A DNA stretch of 64,000 nt from Actinocatenispora rupis. Lineage in GTDB: Bacteria > Actinomycetota > Actinomycetes > Mycobacteriales > Micromonosporaceae. The notes below the pieces were generated by a model. It was not told the origin of the DNA and did not search any database. It saw nothing but the letters and a program-made list of their open reading frames with translations. Shown here piece after piece: positions 45,732-54,582 of the stretch (its first letter is position 1; each line of letters opens with the position of its first letter). The stretch covers positions 62,001 through 126,000 of the forward strand of contig NZ_BOMB01000004.1 in assembly GCF_016861975.1 (NCBI RefSeq), in the 5' to 3' direction. The position numbers were made by a program, and so were the translations under genes.

Positions 45732-46370
45732 GTGGAGGAGTCCCGGCGTGACCGCAAGAAGCGCCTGACCCGGCAGCGGATCGTCGACACGGCGATCCGC
45801 CTGTTCGAGGAGCAGGGGTACGAGAAGACGACGGTGGCCCAGATCGCCGCGGCCGCGGACGTCGATCCGAAGACGTTCTTCAACTACTTCGGCACCAAGG
45901 ACGAGGTGCTGTTCAACGACGTGCGGCAGGACCTCGACGTCTTGTACGGCGCGATCGCGGAGCGTCGTGCGGAGGAGGGGCCGGGTGAGGCGTTGGCGCG
46001 CGCGGTCCGGACGTACGCGGCGCACCGGCGGCCGAGGGTGCCGTCGCGCGGCGCGGTGGAGTTGTCGGCGGCGGCCCGGTTGGCGTTGAGCACGCCGGCG
46101 CTCCAGGTGCGCGGCCTGCACGTACTGCTGGAGTTGCAGCAGCGGATGGCGGAGGAGTTGTGTGCGGCGTTCCCGGAGCTGGATCCGGTGACGGCGGCGG
46201 CGATGACGGGCGCATTGTTGGGCGCGATCCAGCACGCCGGGTACGCGAGTGTCCACAAGGGACGGTCGCAGGCGGAGCTGTGGCAGGCCACGGAGCGGGC
46301 GGTCGACGTGGCGCTGCACGGACTGTTGGCGGCGGGCGGAACCCGCCCTCGGAAGGGACGGGCCCGATGA
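45732..46370 (+). CDS. TetR family regulator
   Basis: 212 residues from GTG 45732 (TTG 45723 is another in-frame option). The helix-turn-helix is TTVAQIAAAADVDPKTFFNYFGTKDEVL, read over residues 33-60, preceded by RRDRKKRLTRQRIVDTAIRLF. It overlaps the PaaK-like ligase gene by 4 bases (ATGA), so the two form an operon under the palindrome at 45690. The ligand may be the acid or CoA ester handled by that enzyme. Confidence 0.92.
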   Translation: MEESRRDRKKRLTRQRIVDTAIRLFEEQGYEKTTVAQIAAAADVDPKTFFNYFGTKDEVLFNDVRQDLDVLYGAIAERRAEEGPGEALARAVRTYAAHRRPRVPSRGAVELSAAARLALSTPALQVRGLHVLLELQQRMAEELCAAFPELDPVTAAAMTGALLGAIQHAGYASVHKGRSQAELWQATERAVDVALHGLLAAGGTRPRKGRAR

Positions 46371-47743
46371 GTGAGGACATCCGGCGGTTCACCCGGGAGG
46401 CGCGCCGTACGGCCCGCCGGGACGTACGGGAGGGGCCGGCGGCGGTCGAGCGGCGGCAGCGGGAGCGCCTCGCCGACCTGGTGGCGTACGCGCGGGAGCG
46501 CTCGCCGTACCACCGGGAACTGTACCGGGGGCTGCCGGAGCGGGTGGCCGATCCGACGCTGCTTCCGGTCACGGACAAGGCGATGCTGATGGCGCACTTC
46601 GACGACTGGGTCACCGATCGGGAGGTGACGCGGGCGCGGGTGGAGGAGTTCGTCGCGGATCCGGAGCTGGTCGGCGCGCGCTTCCTGGACCGGTACCTGG
46701 TGGCGACGAGTTCGGGGACCAGTGGGCTGCGCGGGCTGTTCGTACTGGACGAGCGGAACCTCGCGGTGCCCAACGCGCTCGCGGCGCGGGCGGGCGGTGC
46801 GCTCGGCGCGCGTGACCTGGTACGGCTGGTGGTGCGGCGCGGGCGTACGGCGGTCGTGACCGCGCCGGGCGGCCACTTCTTCACCGTGGCGGGCACCCGC
46901 CGGTTCCAGCGGGACCATCCGCGGCTGGGCGGGCTGATGCGGGTGTTCCCGACCGACCGGCCGCTGCCGGAGCTCGTCGACGCGCTCAACCGGTACGATC
47001 CGGCCAGCATCGCGGGGTTTCTCAGCATGCTGACGCAGCTGGCGGCCGAGCAGGAGGCGGGCCGGCTGCGTGTCCACCCGGCGATCCTGATTCCCGGCGG
47101 TGAGACGTCCACCGCCGAGGTACGCCAGCGGCTCGCGGCGGCGTTCGGTGCCCGGGTGCGCGCCGCGTACGCCGCGACGGAGTGCGGGTTCCTCAGCGTC
47201 GGCTGCCCGGCCGGTTGGTACCACGTGAACAGTGACTGGGCGGTCGTGGAGCCGGTCGACGCCGACCACCGACCGGTACCGCCGGGCACGCCGTCGCACA
47301 CGGTCCTGGTCAGCAACCTCGCCAACCGCGTCCAGCCGTTCCTGCGGTACGACCTCGGCGACAGCGTCGTCATGCGGCCCGACCCGTGCCCGTGCGGCAA
47401 CCCGATGCCGGCGTTGCGGGTCGAGGGCCGCGCCGCCGACGTGCTGACCTTCTCCTCGCGTACGGGTGGGCGGGTCGGCGTGTCCCCCATGCTGTTCGGT
47501 ACGGCGCTGGACCGGGTGCCCGGGGTGCACCGGTTCCAGCTGGTCCAGTCCGCGCCCGACACCCTCCTGGTACGGCTGGAGTCCGGCGACGGTGACGTGT
47601 GGCCCGCGGTACGCGACGCGATCGGCCGGGTGCTCGCCGACCGGGGCGCCGACGGCGTGACGCTGGTCCGCGCGGACGAGCCGCCGCAGCAGTCGCCGGG
47701 CGGCAAGTACCGGCGGATCGTGCCGCTCGCCGCGCGTACCTGA
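46367..47743 (+). CDS. PaaK-like adenylate-forming enzyme (phenylacetate-CoA ligase family)
   Basis: 458 residues from ATG 46367. The phosphate-binding loop is ATSSGTSGLRGLFV, followed by AILIPGGETS, AAYAATECGFLSVG and RYDLGDSVVM, as in the PaaK branch of AMP-forming ligases. The C-terminal part (VLADRGADGVTLVRADEPPQ, GGKYRRIV) has the final Lys region. It would activate a carboxylic acid with ATP, perhaps to a CoA thioester. The aryl or other acid is unknown. It is translationally coupled to the TetR gene. Confidence 0.88.
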   Translation: MSEDIRRFTREARRTARRDVREGPAAVERRQRERLADLVAYARERSPYHRELYRGLPERVADPTLLPVTDKAMLMAHFDDWVTDREVTRARVEEFVADPELVGARFLDRYLVATSSGTSGLRGLFVLDERNLAVPNALAARAGGALGARDLVRLVVRRGRTAVVTAPGGHFFTVAGTRRFQRDHPRLGGLMRVFPTDRPLPELVDALNRYDPASIAGFLSMLTQLAAEQEAGRLRVHPAILIPGGETSTAEVRQRLAAAFGARVRAAYAATECGFLSVGCPAGWYHVNSDWAVVEPVDADHRPVPPGTPSHTVLVSNLANRVQPFLRYDLGDSVVMRPDPCPCGNPMPALRVEGRAADVLTFSSRTGGRVGVSPMLFGTALDRVPGVHRFQLVQSAPDTLLVRLESGDGDVWPAVRDAIGRVLADRGADGVTLVRADEPPQQSPGGKYRRIVPLAART

Positions 47744-47775
47744 CGATTGTCGTTGTGCCGCAGGCGATTCCGCCG

Positions 47776-48774
47776 TCAGCGACGATCCAGGGCGGCCTCC
47801 ACGGCGTCGTGCCGCTCGACGCTCAGTGGCCCGTACGCCAGCGCACCGGTGTTGTCGTCGACCTGCCCGCGGTCCCGGAACCCGGGCAACGGTACGGCGC
47901 GCTCGTCGTGCGCCCAGATCCAGCCGAGCGCACCCTGCGCGAGGCTGCGACCGTCGGCGGTGAGCTGGGCGCGCACCGCGTCCAGCCGCCCCAGGTACGC
48001 CGGATCCGGTCGCCCGTCCCGGAACCAGCGCAGCCACTCCGGTTGCCGGCCGCGGATGTCGTCGTCCGGCAGCGTGCTCGCCGCGTCGTACCGGCCGCCG
48101 AGCAGGCCCATCGCGAGCGGCGACCGGCACAACACCCCCAGGTCGTACTCGGCGCACAGGTCCAGCATCGCCCGGTTGTCGTCCAGCACGTTCAGCTGGA
48201 CCTGCATCGCCGTGCAGTGCGGGCCGCGGGCGTACCAGGCGGCCTTGACCGGGTCGTCGGTGCTGACACCCCACCACCGCACCGTGCCCGCCGCCACGCA
48301 CTCCTCCAGTACGGCGACGAGGTCGTCGGCCTGCGCGGCGGACACGTCCGGCGTGTGGATCTGGTACAGGTCGATCCGGTCGCGGCGCAGCCGGCGCAGC
48401 GACGCGGCGAGCGCGCGCCGCACGTGCCCCGGGGAGACGTCGTGGCCGACCAGCCGCCGCCGCTGCTCGTCGATGACGTTGCCGAACTTGGTCGCCACCA
48501 ACACGTCCGGCCGGTCGTGCAGCGCCGCACCCAGCAACCGTTCGCTGTGCCCCGCCCCGTACGCGTCGGCGGTGTCGAACAGCGTCACGCCGCGCTCGAC
48601 CGCCCGCAGTACCGCGGATCGGGACTCCTGGTCGTCGGTGCCGGCGTAGCCGCGCGGTTCGCCGTCGACCGACATCGCGCCGCCGATCGCCCAGCAGCCC
48701 ATGCCCAGGGCGCTGACGGCGAGCCCGGACCGGCCGAGCCGACGGGTCGTGGTGACGGGGTGGTCGGTGGTCAT
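47776..48774 (-). CDS. Aldo/keto reductase
   Basis: 332 residues from ATG 48774. The AKR pattern is complete: GLAVSALGMGCWAIGG, the catalytic DTADAYGAGHSERLLG (Asp/Tyr), VATKFGN with Lys, IDLYQIHTPD with His, and CRSPLAMGLLGGRY. It should reduce carbonyl groups with NADPH. It is read from a promoter with MerR-type layout (48811-48840). No MerR gene is next to it, so the regulator lies elsewhere. Confidence 0.93.
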   Translation of the reverse strand: MTTDHPVTTTRRLGRSGLAVSALGMGCWAIGGAMSVDGEPRGYAGTDDQESRSAVLRAVERGVTLFDTADAYGAGHSERLLGAALHDRPDVLVATKFGNVIDEQRRRLVGHDVSPGHVRRALAASLRRLRRDRIDLYQIHTPDVSAAQADDLVAVLEECVAAGTVRWWGVSTDDPVKAAWYARGPHCTAMQVQLNVLDDNRAMLDLCAEYDLGVLCRSPLAMGLLGGRYDAASTLPDDDIRGRQPEWLRWFRDGRPDPAYLGRLDAVRAQLTADGRSLAQGALGWIWAHDERAVPLPGFRDRGQVDDNTGALAYGPLSVERHDAVEAALDRR

Positions 48775-48810
48775 GTCGCGCTCCTGTTTCTGGACGCCGT
48801 GTCGCCGCCA

Positions 48811-48840
48811 TCGTGCAACCTGGACCCCGCTCCAGGTCAA
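48811..48840 (-). promoter_or_regulatory. MerR-type promoter/operator for the aldo-keto reductase gene
   Basis: On the minus strand TTGACC (48840-48835) is followed by a palindrome ACCTGGAGCGGGGTCCAGGT (48837-48818; 7-bp arms) and then TTGCACGAT as a weak -10. The dyad lies in an over-long spacer of about 18-19 bp, the hallmark of MerR/SoxR-controlled promoters. Confidence 0.75.
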
Positions 48841-48899
48841 CCACGGCCCCACCGTCCGGCCGATTCCCCGGTACGCAAACAAGGTGCGACGATCGCCGA

Positions 48900-49136
48900 A
48901 TGTTCCGCCGTTCGATCACCCCGTGGCGTACCACGTCCGTCGGCGTCGGCTGGTGTGTCATGGGTCTGTTCATGGAGGCTTTCAGCGTGCCCAACCTCGA
49001 ACCGTGCGGCATCGTGGCCGGACTGCCGGCGTTGGCCGTCGGGGCGTTGGCGATCGTGCGCGGCGTCCAGCTGCGGCGGGCCGGGTTCGGGTGGGACGAC
49101 TCCGTTCCGCCCGCCACGTTCTGGGACGAAGACTGA
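48900..49136 (+). CDS. Small two-TM membrane protein, 78 aa
   Basis: ATG 48900. Two hydrophobic segments (TSVGVGWCVMGLFMEAF and GIVAGLPALAVGALAIV) are followed by a short charged tail (GFGWDDSVPPATFWDED). No family is recognised. It is divergent from the aldo-keto reductase. A hairpin repeat copy follows its stop (49141-49166). Confidence 0.6.
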   Translation: MFRRSITPWRTTSVGVGWCVMGLFMEAFSVPNLEPCGIVAGLPALAVGALAIVRGVQLRRAGFGWDDSVPPATFWDED

Positions 49137-49251
49137 GCTGGGATCGCGTGCCACACAAGGGTTTCCGGCGCTCGACCCGGCACACCCGGCGGTACGCGGC
49201 GGGCAACGCCTACAGTGGTCGGGGAATGCTGGTCCGGCGACGGGGTGCGTG

Positions 49252-50118
49252 ATGACTGGGACGGACGAACCGCTGGCGGCGTGGCGGCGGCAGATCTTCT
49301 TCCGCCTGATGTACCTGGCGGACGTGGCGCTGGACGGCGAGGACGTCGACCTGGACTTCGGCGCCGACTCGCTGCGCGCGCTGGGTCGGGTGCTGGTCGA
49401 CCGGTTCGGCGCGGGGTCGGCGCTGCCGGAGTGGTCGTTCGTCGAGGCCGCCGCGACGTACGTCGGGGAGTCGCTGCTGCGGCTGGCGGGCGGATCCTGG
49501 GGCTGGGCGGACGATCCGGACGGCGGCGCGCCGATCGTACGGGCGGATCCGGCGCTGGGGCTGGCACCGGTGGCGCCGGTGGCGCTGGTGATGGCGGCGG
49601 CGGGTGACGGCGGGCGGCTCGCCGCGCAGTACGAGGAGTGGCGGCGGGCGGTGTCCGCGCGGGAGACGGCGCGGCCTGGCTGGCATCCGGTCAAGGAACC
49701 GACGAACGCGGACGCCCCGTCGTCGGACTCGGCGCACCTGCGCGGCTGGCTCGCCGAGCGGCGCGCGGCGTTCCCCGACTGGGCGCGGCGGTACCCGGAG
49801 GTGCGGTGGGACTTCTCGCCCGAGTCCCTCGACGCCCTGGAAACGGTGCTGCGGCGGGAGGTGCGGTCGCCCGAGGCCCTGCACGACCCGGCGGCGCGCG
49901 CGTTCCGGGACGGTGCGGCGTGGTACCTGGGCGAGGTGCTGCGGCTCGGCCTCGGCGGCGAGTGGTGCTACGACGACCGGCTCGCCGCCGACGAGACGTT
50001 CGAGTACGTGGAAGGGGTGGGTCCGACGGAGAGCGAGTCGATCCCGGCGGTGTGGCTGGAGATCGCCCTGACCGAGCCCGGTGCGCTGCGCGCCCACTAC
50101 CTGGACTTCTCCTCCTGA
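49252..50118 (+). CDS. Hypothetical protein with two related internal domains, 288 aa
   Basis: ATG 49252 (GTG 49249 possible). The two halves look like duplicates. Residues 20-95 (LDFGADSLRALGRVLVDRFG, then YVGESLLRLAGGSWGWADDP) and about 160-245 (WDFSPESLDALETVLRREVR, then YLGEVLRLGLGGEWCYDDR) share the pattern FSxxSLxALExVL...Y-GE-LRL-G-W-x-D. No signal peptide or membrane segment is present. The family is unknown to me, although similar 'YLGE' proteins may exist in actinobacteria. Confidence 0.7.
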   Translation: MTGTDEPLAAWRRQIFFRLMYLADVALDGEDVDLDFGADSLRALGRVLVDRFGAGSALPEWSFVEAAATYVGESLLRLAGGSWGWADDPDGGAPIVRADPALGLAPVAPVALVMAAAGDGGRLAAQYEEWRRAVSARETARPGWHPVKEPTNADAPSSDSAHLRGWLAERRAAFPDWARRYPEVRWDFSPESLDALETVLRREVRSPEALHDPAARAFRDGAAWYLGEVLRLGLGGEWCYDDRLAADETFEYVEGVGPTESESIPAVWLEIALTEPGALRAHYLDFSS

Positions 50119-50183
50119 TTCATCCTTGACGTTCCGTTTTATCCTCGTCGGTGGAACCGCGTTCCTCATGACGGGAGAACGTC

Positions 50184-52424
50184 GTGTCGCTCACCTCTCG
50201 CCGGGTCTCCGCCGCGGGCCTCGTGCTGGCCCTCCTTCTCGCCGTCACCGGACTGGCCGCCCCGGCCGCCGCGGCTCCCGCCCTTCCGCCGGAGGTGCCG
50301 TCCACACCGGGCACGCACTTCGCGAGCGCGCCGCAGAACCCGTCGTACACGTACCCGTCGTTGCGGTTCTGGCGGACCGAGATGCCGTGGGACTCGCCGG
50401 ACCTGTCGACCGCGAAGCTGGCGCCGATCAAGACCGGGCGCACCGCGTACCGCGGGCAGGTGGGGTCGAAGAACCACCTGCTCAGTCGCTGGAAGATGTT
50501 CGCGCGCAAGGCCGGCATCCCGCGCTGGGAGACGCTCACCGACGAGCAGAAGCGGGCGTACTGGGAGGAGTACCTGGACGACTACGTCACGGTGCTGGAC
50601 AACAAGGCGCGCGGGAAGGCGTTCGAGGAGCACTTCGCGAAGCTGGTCGGCCTGCTGCGTAAGGGATACCTGCTGGACGAGATGCTGCGCAAGCACTTCG
50701 GCGGCGTGACGGGCAACAAGCGCGGCGACGCGTTCCGGGCGGGATCGGGCGGGGTGCTGTTCGAGCTGAAGTCGGGCAGCTCGCCGATCGACCGCACCCA
50801 GGCCCGCTACTACGCCGAGTTCGCCGCGCGCAACGGCAAGGCTCTGGTGTACGTGTTCGGCAGCGAGCCCGATCCGAACGACCTGGCGTTCCTCGACAAG
50901 CTGAACCGGGAGATGGCCGCGATCAGCGGCCACACCGCCAACGTGTACGTGCGGAGCTGGCCGTCGACCGCCGTCCCGGTGCGGCATCCGAACGCGCCGC
51001 CCCCGCCGCCGGGCGGCAGCGGCGCCAGCGGCGGCGGGAGTACCCCGACACCGTCCGGTCCGGCCGGATCCCTTGCCGCGAAAGGACAGTACGACGCGGG
51101 CGGCGCCTCCGACGACACCATCGCCGGCTCGCCGAGTTCGGCCGGTACCGCCGCGGCGCTGGCCGACCTCGACCAGACGCTCGCCGAGGACCTCGGGTAC
51201 GACACCCCCGCGGACGCGAACCTGCCGGTGCAGCGGCCCGGCGGGGTCGACTTCTCCACCCTGGAGCTGCGGTACGTGTCGGACACCTACAGCGGCGGGT
51301 ACGGTTCCGGTCTGCAGTACGCGTACCAGGTGAGCGGCAAGCCCGGCGAGAAGGTGTCGTACGGTGGGCGCGCCGCGGCGCAGCTCGCCACCGACTCGTT
51401 CTTCACCTGGCTCGCGCTGCCGCCGAGCGCGTTCACGGTCAACCTCAACCCGGACGAGCCGGACCGCATCCTGGACCGCAGGTTCGCCACCACCGACGCC
51501 GGCCGCGTCCTGCTGGAGGCCGACTTCCGGATGAAGAAGACGGTCGCGAAGCTGATCAACCCGAACACCTCGACCGGCACGCGCTTCTGGGCCGGGCTGC
51601 GCGGCGAACGCAAGTGCCTGTCCATGCGGCAGTGGATCGTGCCGAGCACCGCCGTGGTGCACGAGGAGGGCGACCGGCTGTTCATCCTCAAGGCGCCGCT
51701 GGACGTGAAGATGGAGACGCAGTACCTGAAGTCGAAGGGGGTCGGCGGCACCGCCGGCTGCGCCGGCCAACCGAGCAGCGACACGCGGTACAACGAGGAC
51801 CTGTTCCGGCGCACGATCCTGCCGAAGGTGCGGGCGTCCATCAACGGCGCCTCCGAGTACGCGGACCTGCGCCGGGTGTACGCCAGCCGGGTCGCCGCCG
51901 AATGGTACCGGGAGCGCAGCCGGACGCGGGCCACTGCGTACCGGAGCATCATCGACTCGGGGGACGTCAGCGCCTGGCCGCTGCGGGTCAGGTGGAGCCC
52001 GCAGGACGTCTACCACGCGTACGTGAAGTCCTACCGGGACGGCGAGTTCCGGGTCAAGCGCACCACCCGCCGCGGCAACTACCTCGTCACCAACGTGTAC
52101 GTCTACGGCGGCGTCGACTTCACCCGCGTGCCGCGCGATCTCATGTCGAGCGGGACGTTCCGGCGCGACCATCCACACCTCGCCTCGGCCGCCGACGCGG
52201 CGCGGGTCGGCCCGGTCGCCGACACCACCGGCGCCACCTGGCTCGGCGGCAGCTCGGCGCAGCGCCCGCCGTGGGATCCGCGCCCCGCGCCCACCTCGCC
52301 GCTCGGCAACCCGTGGTTCTACCTCGCCACCGCCCTCCCCGTACTCGTGTGGCTGGTGCTCGGTTTCCTGCTGCTCGGCCGGCGCCGCCGCCGCTCCGGC
52401 CCGCCGACGGGAGCGCCGTCGTGA
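50184..52424 (+). CDS. Secreted, membrane-anchored protein with PD-(D/E)XK-like nuclease motifs
   Basis: 746 residues from GTG 50184. An export signal (SRRVSAAGLVLALLLAVTGL to PAAAAP) leads the protein. Residues about 140-240 form a nuclease-like module: GKAFEEHFAKL, D182 in KRGDAFRAGSGG, E194-x-K196 in LFELKSG, and Q206 in DRTQARYYAEFA. This D...ExK...Q pattern is that of Tox-REase-type endonuclease folds. A Pro/Gly/Ser linker (270-295) leads to a larger domain (about 335-680; DSFFTWLALPPSAF, VLLEADFRMKKTVAKLINP) that I cannot name. A C-terminal membrane segment (FYLATALPVLVWLVLGFLLL) with an RRRRRR tail anchors it, so the domains face outside. It is coupled to the next gene by GTGA. Confidence 0.75.
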   Translation: MSLTSRRVSAAGLVLALLLAVTGLAAPAAAAPALPPEVPSTPGTHFASAPQNPSYTYPSLRFWRTEMPWDSPDLSTAKLAPIKTGRTAYRGQVGSKNHLLSRWKMFARKAGIPRWETLTDEQKRAYWEEYLDDYVTVLDNKARGKAFEEHFAKLVGLLRKGYLLDEMLRKHFGGVTGNKRGDAFRAGSGGVLFELKSGSSPIDRTQARYYAEFAARNGKALVYVFGSEPDPNDLAFLDKLNREMAAISGHTANVYVRSWPSTAVPVRHPNAPPPPPGGSGASGGGSTPTPSGPAGSLAAKGQYDAGGASDDTIAGSPSSAGTAAALADLDQTLAEDLGYDTPADANLPVQRPGGVDFSTLELRYVSDTYSGGYGSGLQYAYQVSGKPGEKVSYGGRAAAQLATDSFFTWLALPPSAFTVNLNPDEPDRILDRRFATTDAGRVLLEADFRMKKTVAKLINPNTSTGTRFWAGLRGERKCLSMRQWIVPSTAVVHEEGDRLFILKAPLDVKMETQYLKSKGVGGTAGCAGQPSSDTRYNEDLFRRTILPKVRASINGASEYADLRRVYASRVAAEWYRERSRTRATAYRSIIDSGDVSAWPLRVRWSPQDVYHAYVKSYRDGEFRVKRTTRRGNYLVTNVYVYGGVDFTRVPRDLMSSGTFRRDHPHLASAADAARVGPVADTTGATWLGGSSAQRPPWDPRPAPTSPLGNPWFYLATALPVLVWLVLGFLLLGRRRRRSGPPTGAPS

Positions 52425-53299
52425 CCGCGCCCGCCGCGAGACCGGACCGGCCGGCGGCCGTGTCGCTGGCGGCGTTCCTGCTCTCCGGATCCGCGGCGCT
52501 CTGGGTGTCCGCCGCCGTCGCCACCCTCTTCGCCATCCCCCAGTACGCCTGGCACGCTGGGAACGTGGCGCGCGACCCCGCCGCCGGAGCCGTACCGACG
52601 GTGCTGCTCGTGCTGTTCGACTGCGTCGCTGTGTGCGCCGCCGCGACCGCCGTCCTGCTCGCCGTGTTCGACGCCGGCGGCCGCACCACCGCCCGCATCC
52701 TCACCTGGGTGTACGCCGGGATCACCGCACTCGTCGCCGCCCTCCTCCTGCTCACCGACCCGTTCGCCAGCGTGGGCTGGCACCACTGGCTGTCCACCGG
52801 CGTCGCCGCCCTCACCCTCGCCTGTACGGCCGCCGTGACCGTGCTGCTCGCCCTCCCCCCGACCAACCGGTACGTCCGCGCCGTCCGCGCGGTACGGCTC
52901 GCCGCCCGGCGCCGCTGGCACCCCGCCCCGGCCACGCCGCGCCACCCGTACCCACCCGTCACCCCGCCGTACCGGCCGTATCCGTCCGCTGCGCCGTACC
53001 CGTCCGCGCCGCCGTACCCGACCGCTGCGTCGTACCCGTCCGCGCCGCCGTACCCGCCGAATGTGGCCTGTCCGCCGGACTCGGCGCATCCGCTCGCGCC
53101 GACGCATCCACCGTTCCCGTGGGGCCTGCCGCCGCGGATGGTGCCGCCTCCCACGACAGCACCGGCTGGCCCTGGCCCGATGCCACCGCACGGCCCGATG
53201 GCGCCTCCTGGTCCGCGGTCTCCTGGTCCGCGGTCTCCTGGGCCGACGCCGGAGCCGCCGGTGCTTCCGCCTTCACCGGATCCGTCGTCGGATCAGTGA
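52421..53299 (+). CDS. Four-TM membrane protein with Pro/Tyr-rich tail
   Basis: 292 residues from GTG 52421, overlapping the anchored nuclease-like gene by 4 bases. Four hydrophobic segments lie in residues 14-150 (VSLAAFLLSGSAALWVSAAV and others). The last 125 residues are Pro-rich with YPSAAPYPSAPPYPTAASYP-type repeats and ending PSPDPSSDQ. The topology and the coupled reading suggest that it forms a membrane complex with the upstream protein, but no function is known. Confidence 0.75.
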   Translation: MTAPAARPDRPAAVSLAAFLLSGSAALWVSAAVATLFAIPQYAWHAGNVARDPAAGAVPTVLLVLFDCVAVCAAATAVLLAVFDAGGRTTARILTWVYAGITALVAALLLLTDPFASVGWHHWLSTGVAALTLACTAAVTVLLALPPTNRYVRAVRAVRLAARRRWHPAPATPRHPYPPVTPPYRPYPSAAPYPSAPPYPTAASYPSAPPYPPNVACPPDSAHPLAPTHPPFPWGLPPRMVPPPTTAPAGPGPMPPHGPMAPPGPRSPGPRSPGPTPEPPVLPPSPDPSSDQ

Positions 53300-53421
53300 C
53301 GCCGGTGCGCCCATCGTCCTGAGCGGGTGCCGGGTGAGCGTGGGTGTGTTCCGGGTCGGCGTCGCCGTCGCGGTCGACACACGAATCGTCGTGATCCCCC
53401 GTGCTCCCCGACGGTGGCAGC

Positions 53422-53675
53422 GGATTCCGTTCTGCCGCAAGGCTTGGGCGGACCCACGTTCCCCAGGCCGGCGGTCACTTCGTTGCGCCGCAGGGATCGG
53501 AGCGTAACCCGAGGAGCGGATTCCCCTGCCCCGCAACGATCCGAGCAGGCTCCCGTCGCCTCCGCCGAGACCGCTGTGGCGCTCGGGTCCGGCCCCCGTG
53601 CGGAGCGGATTCGTTGCCCGCACAGCGGCTCCTGCACCGCAGAGATCGGCAGTCCCGTTGCGGCACAAGGATCTC
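53422..53675. repeat. Cluster of five hairpin-repeat copies
   Basis: Within about 250 bases there are five copies of the TTG-N5/6-CAA hairpin family: 53422-53446, 53476-53498, 53518-53542, 53605-53630 and 53651-53675 (for example GGATTCCGTTCTGCCGCAAG and GTCCCGTTGCGGCACAAGGA). The whole spacer 53300-53710 between convergent genes has no convincing reading frame. This is the densest patch of the repeat in the window. Confidence 0.7.
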
Positions 53676-53710
53676 GGCGGGTTGCGAGCGCGCGACCGGT
53701 GCTGCCGTTG

Positions 53711-54106
53711 TCAGGTACTGAGGAGGGGCAGGAGGTGGCGGCGGGTGAGCGGGGCGACGTCGAGGCCGGCGGTGTCGCGCGGGTCGACCCACCGGGCCTC
53801 GGCGATCTCGGCGCTCGGTACGGGTGCGTCCCGGCCGACCACCAACTGGTACACGTGGGCGTGCACGCGGTGGCCGGGTTCGTTTGCGGCATCCTCGTCG
53901 TACACGCCGATCTCGGTGTAGTCGGCGCGGGCGGTGGTGAGGCGCAGCTCCTCGTACAGTTCGCGGCGGAGCGCGTCGAGCGGTTCCTCACCGGGCTCGA
54001 TCTTGCCGCCGGGCTGCATGAACGCCGACGTGCCCCGCTTGCGTACGAGCAGGCAGGAGCCGCGGTCGTCGGTGGTGAGCGCCGCGGCGATGTGGATGAC
54101 GGGCAC
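53711..54106 (-). CDS. Nudix hydrolase
   Basis: 131 residues from GTG 54106 (GGAGGGACC upstream on that strand). The Nudix box GKIEPGEEPLDALRRELYEE, ending L-RL, has the G-x5-E-x7-RE-x2-EE arrangement needed for metal binding. It would hydrolyse a nucleoside diphosphate linked to another group. The target could be an oxidised nucleotide or a sugar nucleotide, which cannot be told. It stands alone between repeat-rich spacers. Confidence 0.9.
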   Translation of the reverse strand: MPVIHIAAALTTDDRGSCLLVRKRGTSAFMQPGGKIEPGEEPLDALRRELYEELRLTTARADYTEIGVYDEDAANEPGHRVHAHVYQLVVGRDAPVPSAEIAEARWVDPRDTAGLDVAPLTRRHLLPLLST

Positions 54107-54208
54107 GTCGGTCCCTCCGGTGTACTGGTGTGGCTCCGACGATACGTGCGGCGCGTCCGCCAGTGTGGGCGCGCCGGGCCGGCGACGCGTCGAGTACGCG
54201 GCACCGGG

Positions 54209-54500
54209 GCCGCGGCACGTGCGGACAGCGCGGCGTTCGTCACCGACCCACGCGCATCTCAACGGCACATCCCGCGGAGTGGACCACCAGCACGCCGGCC
54301 GGACGGGGAGCGGCGTTCGTGACCGGCCGACAGCGCATCTCGCGGACTGGGCCACCGCATCGCAGCACGCCGCCGGGAGCGGCGCGGCATCGGTGTTGCC
54401 GCGGCACGTCCAGGCATCGCGGCGTTCGGGACCGGACGACGGCGCACCTCGCGGAGGGGGCCACCGCCGCCAGCGCGCCGGCCGGGCGGGGCGCGGCATC
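54209..54500. repeat. Imperfect tandem repeats upstream of the SemiSWEET-like gene
   Basis: Three units start with CGGCGTTCG (54231, 54311, 54420), each followed by ACCG, a GCGCA(T/C)CTC-like stretch and GGCCACC(G). Two also begin with CCGCGGCACGT (near 54210 and 54400). The copies are about 80 and 109 bases apart. No frame keeps codon bias. The rest of 54107-54582 is similarly non-coding. Confidence 0.6.
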
Positions 54501-54582
54501 TCACGGATCGGGGCTGCCGAACGTCTTCGGGAGGGGGCGGTTCCGGCCGTGCCCGTCGCCGCCCGACGAGTGTGAGGACACG

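Noticed and set aside
45884-49567. Long antisense frame over the TetR, ligase and reductase genes
   Set aside because: Composition artefact; no motifs, and both strands' true genes are well supported.
53300-53710. A gene in the repeat cluster
   Set aside because: Frames are interrupted or lack bias, and the sequence is explained by hairpin copies.
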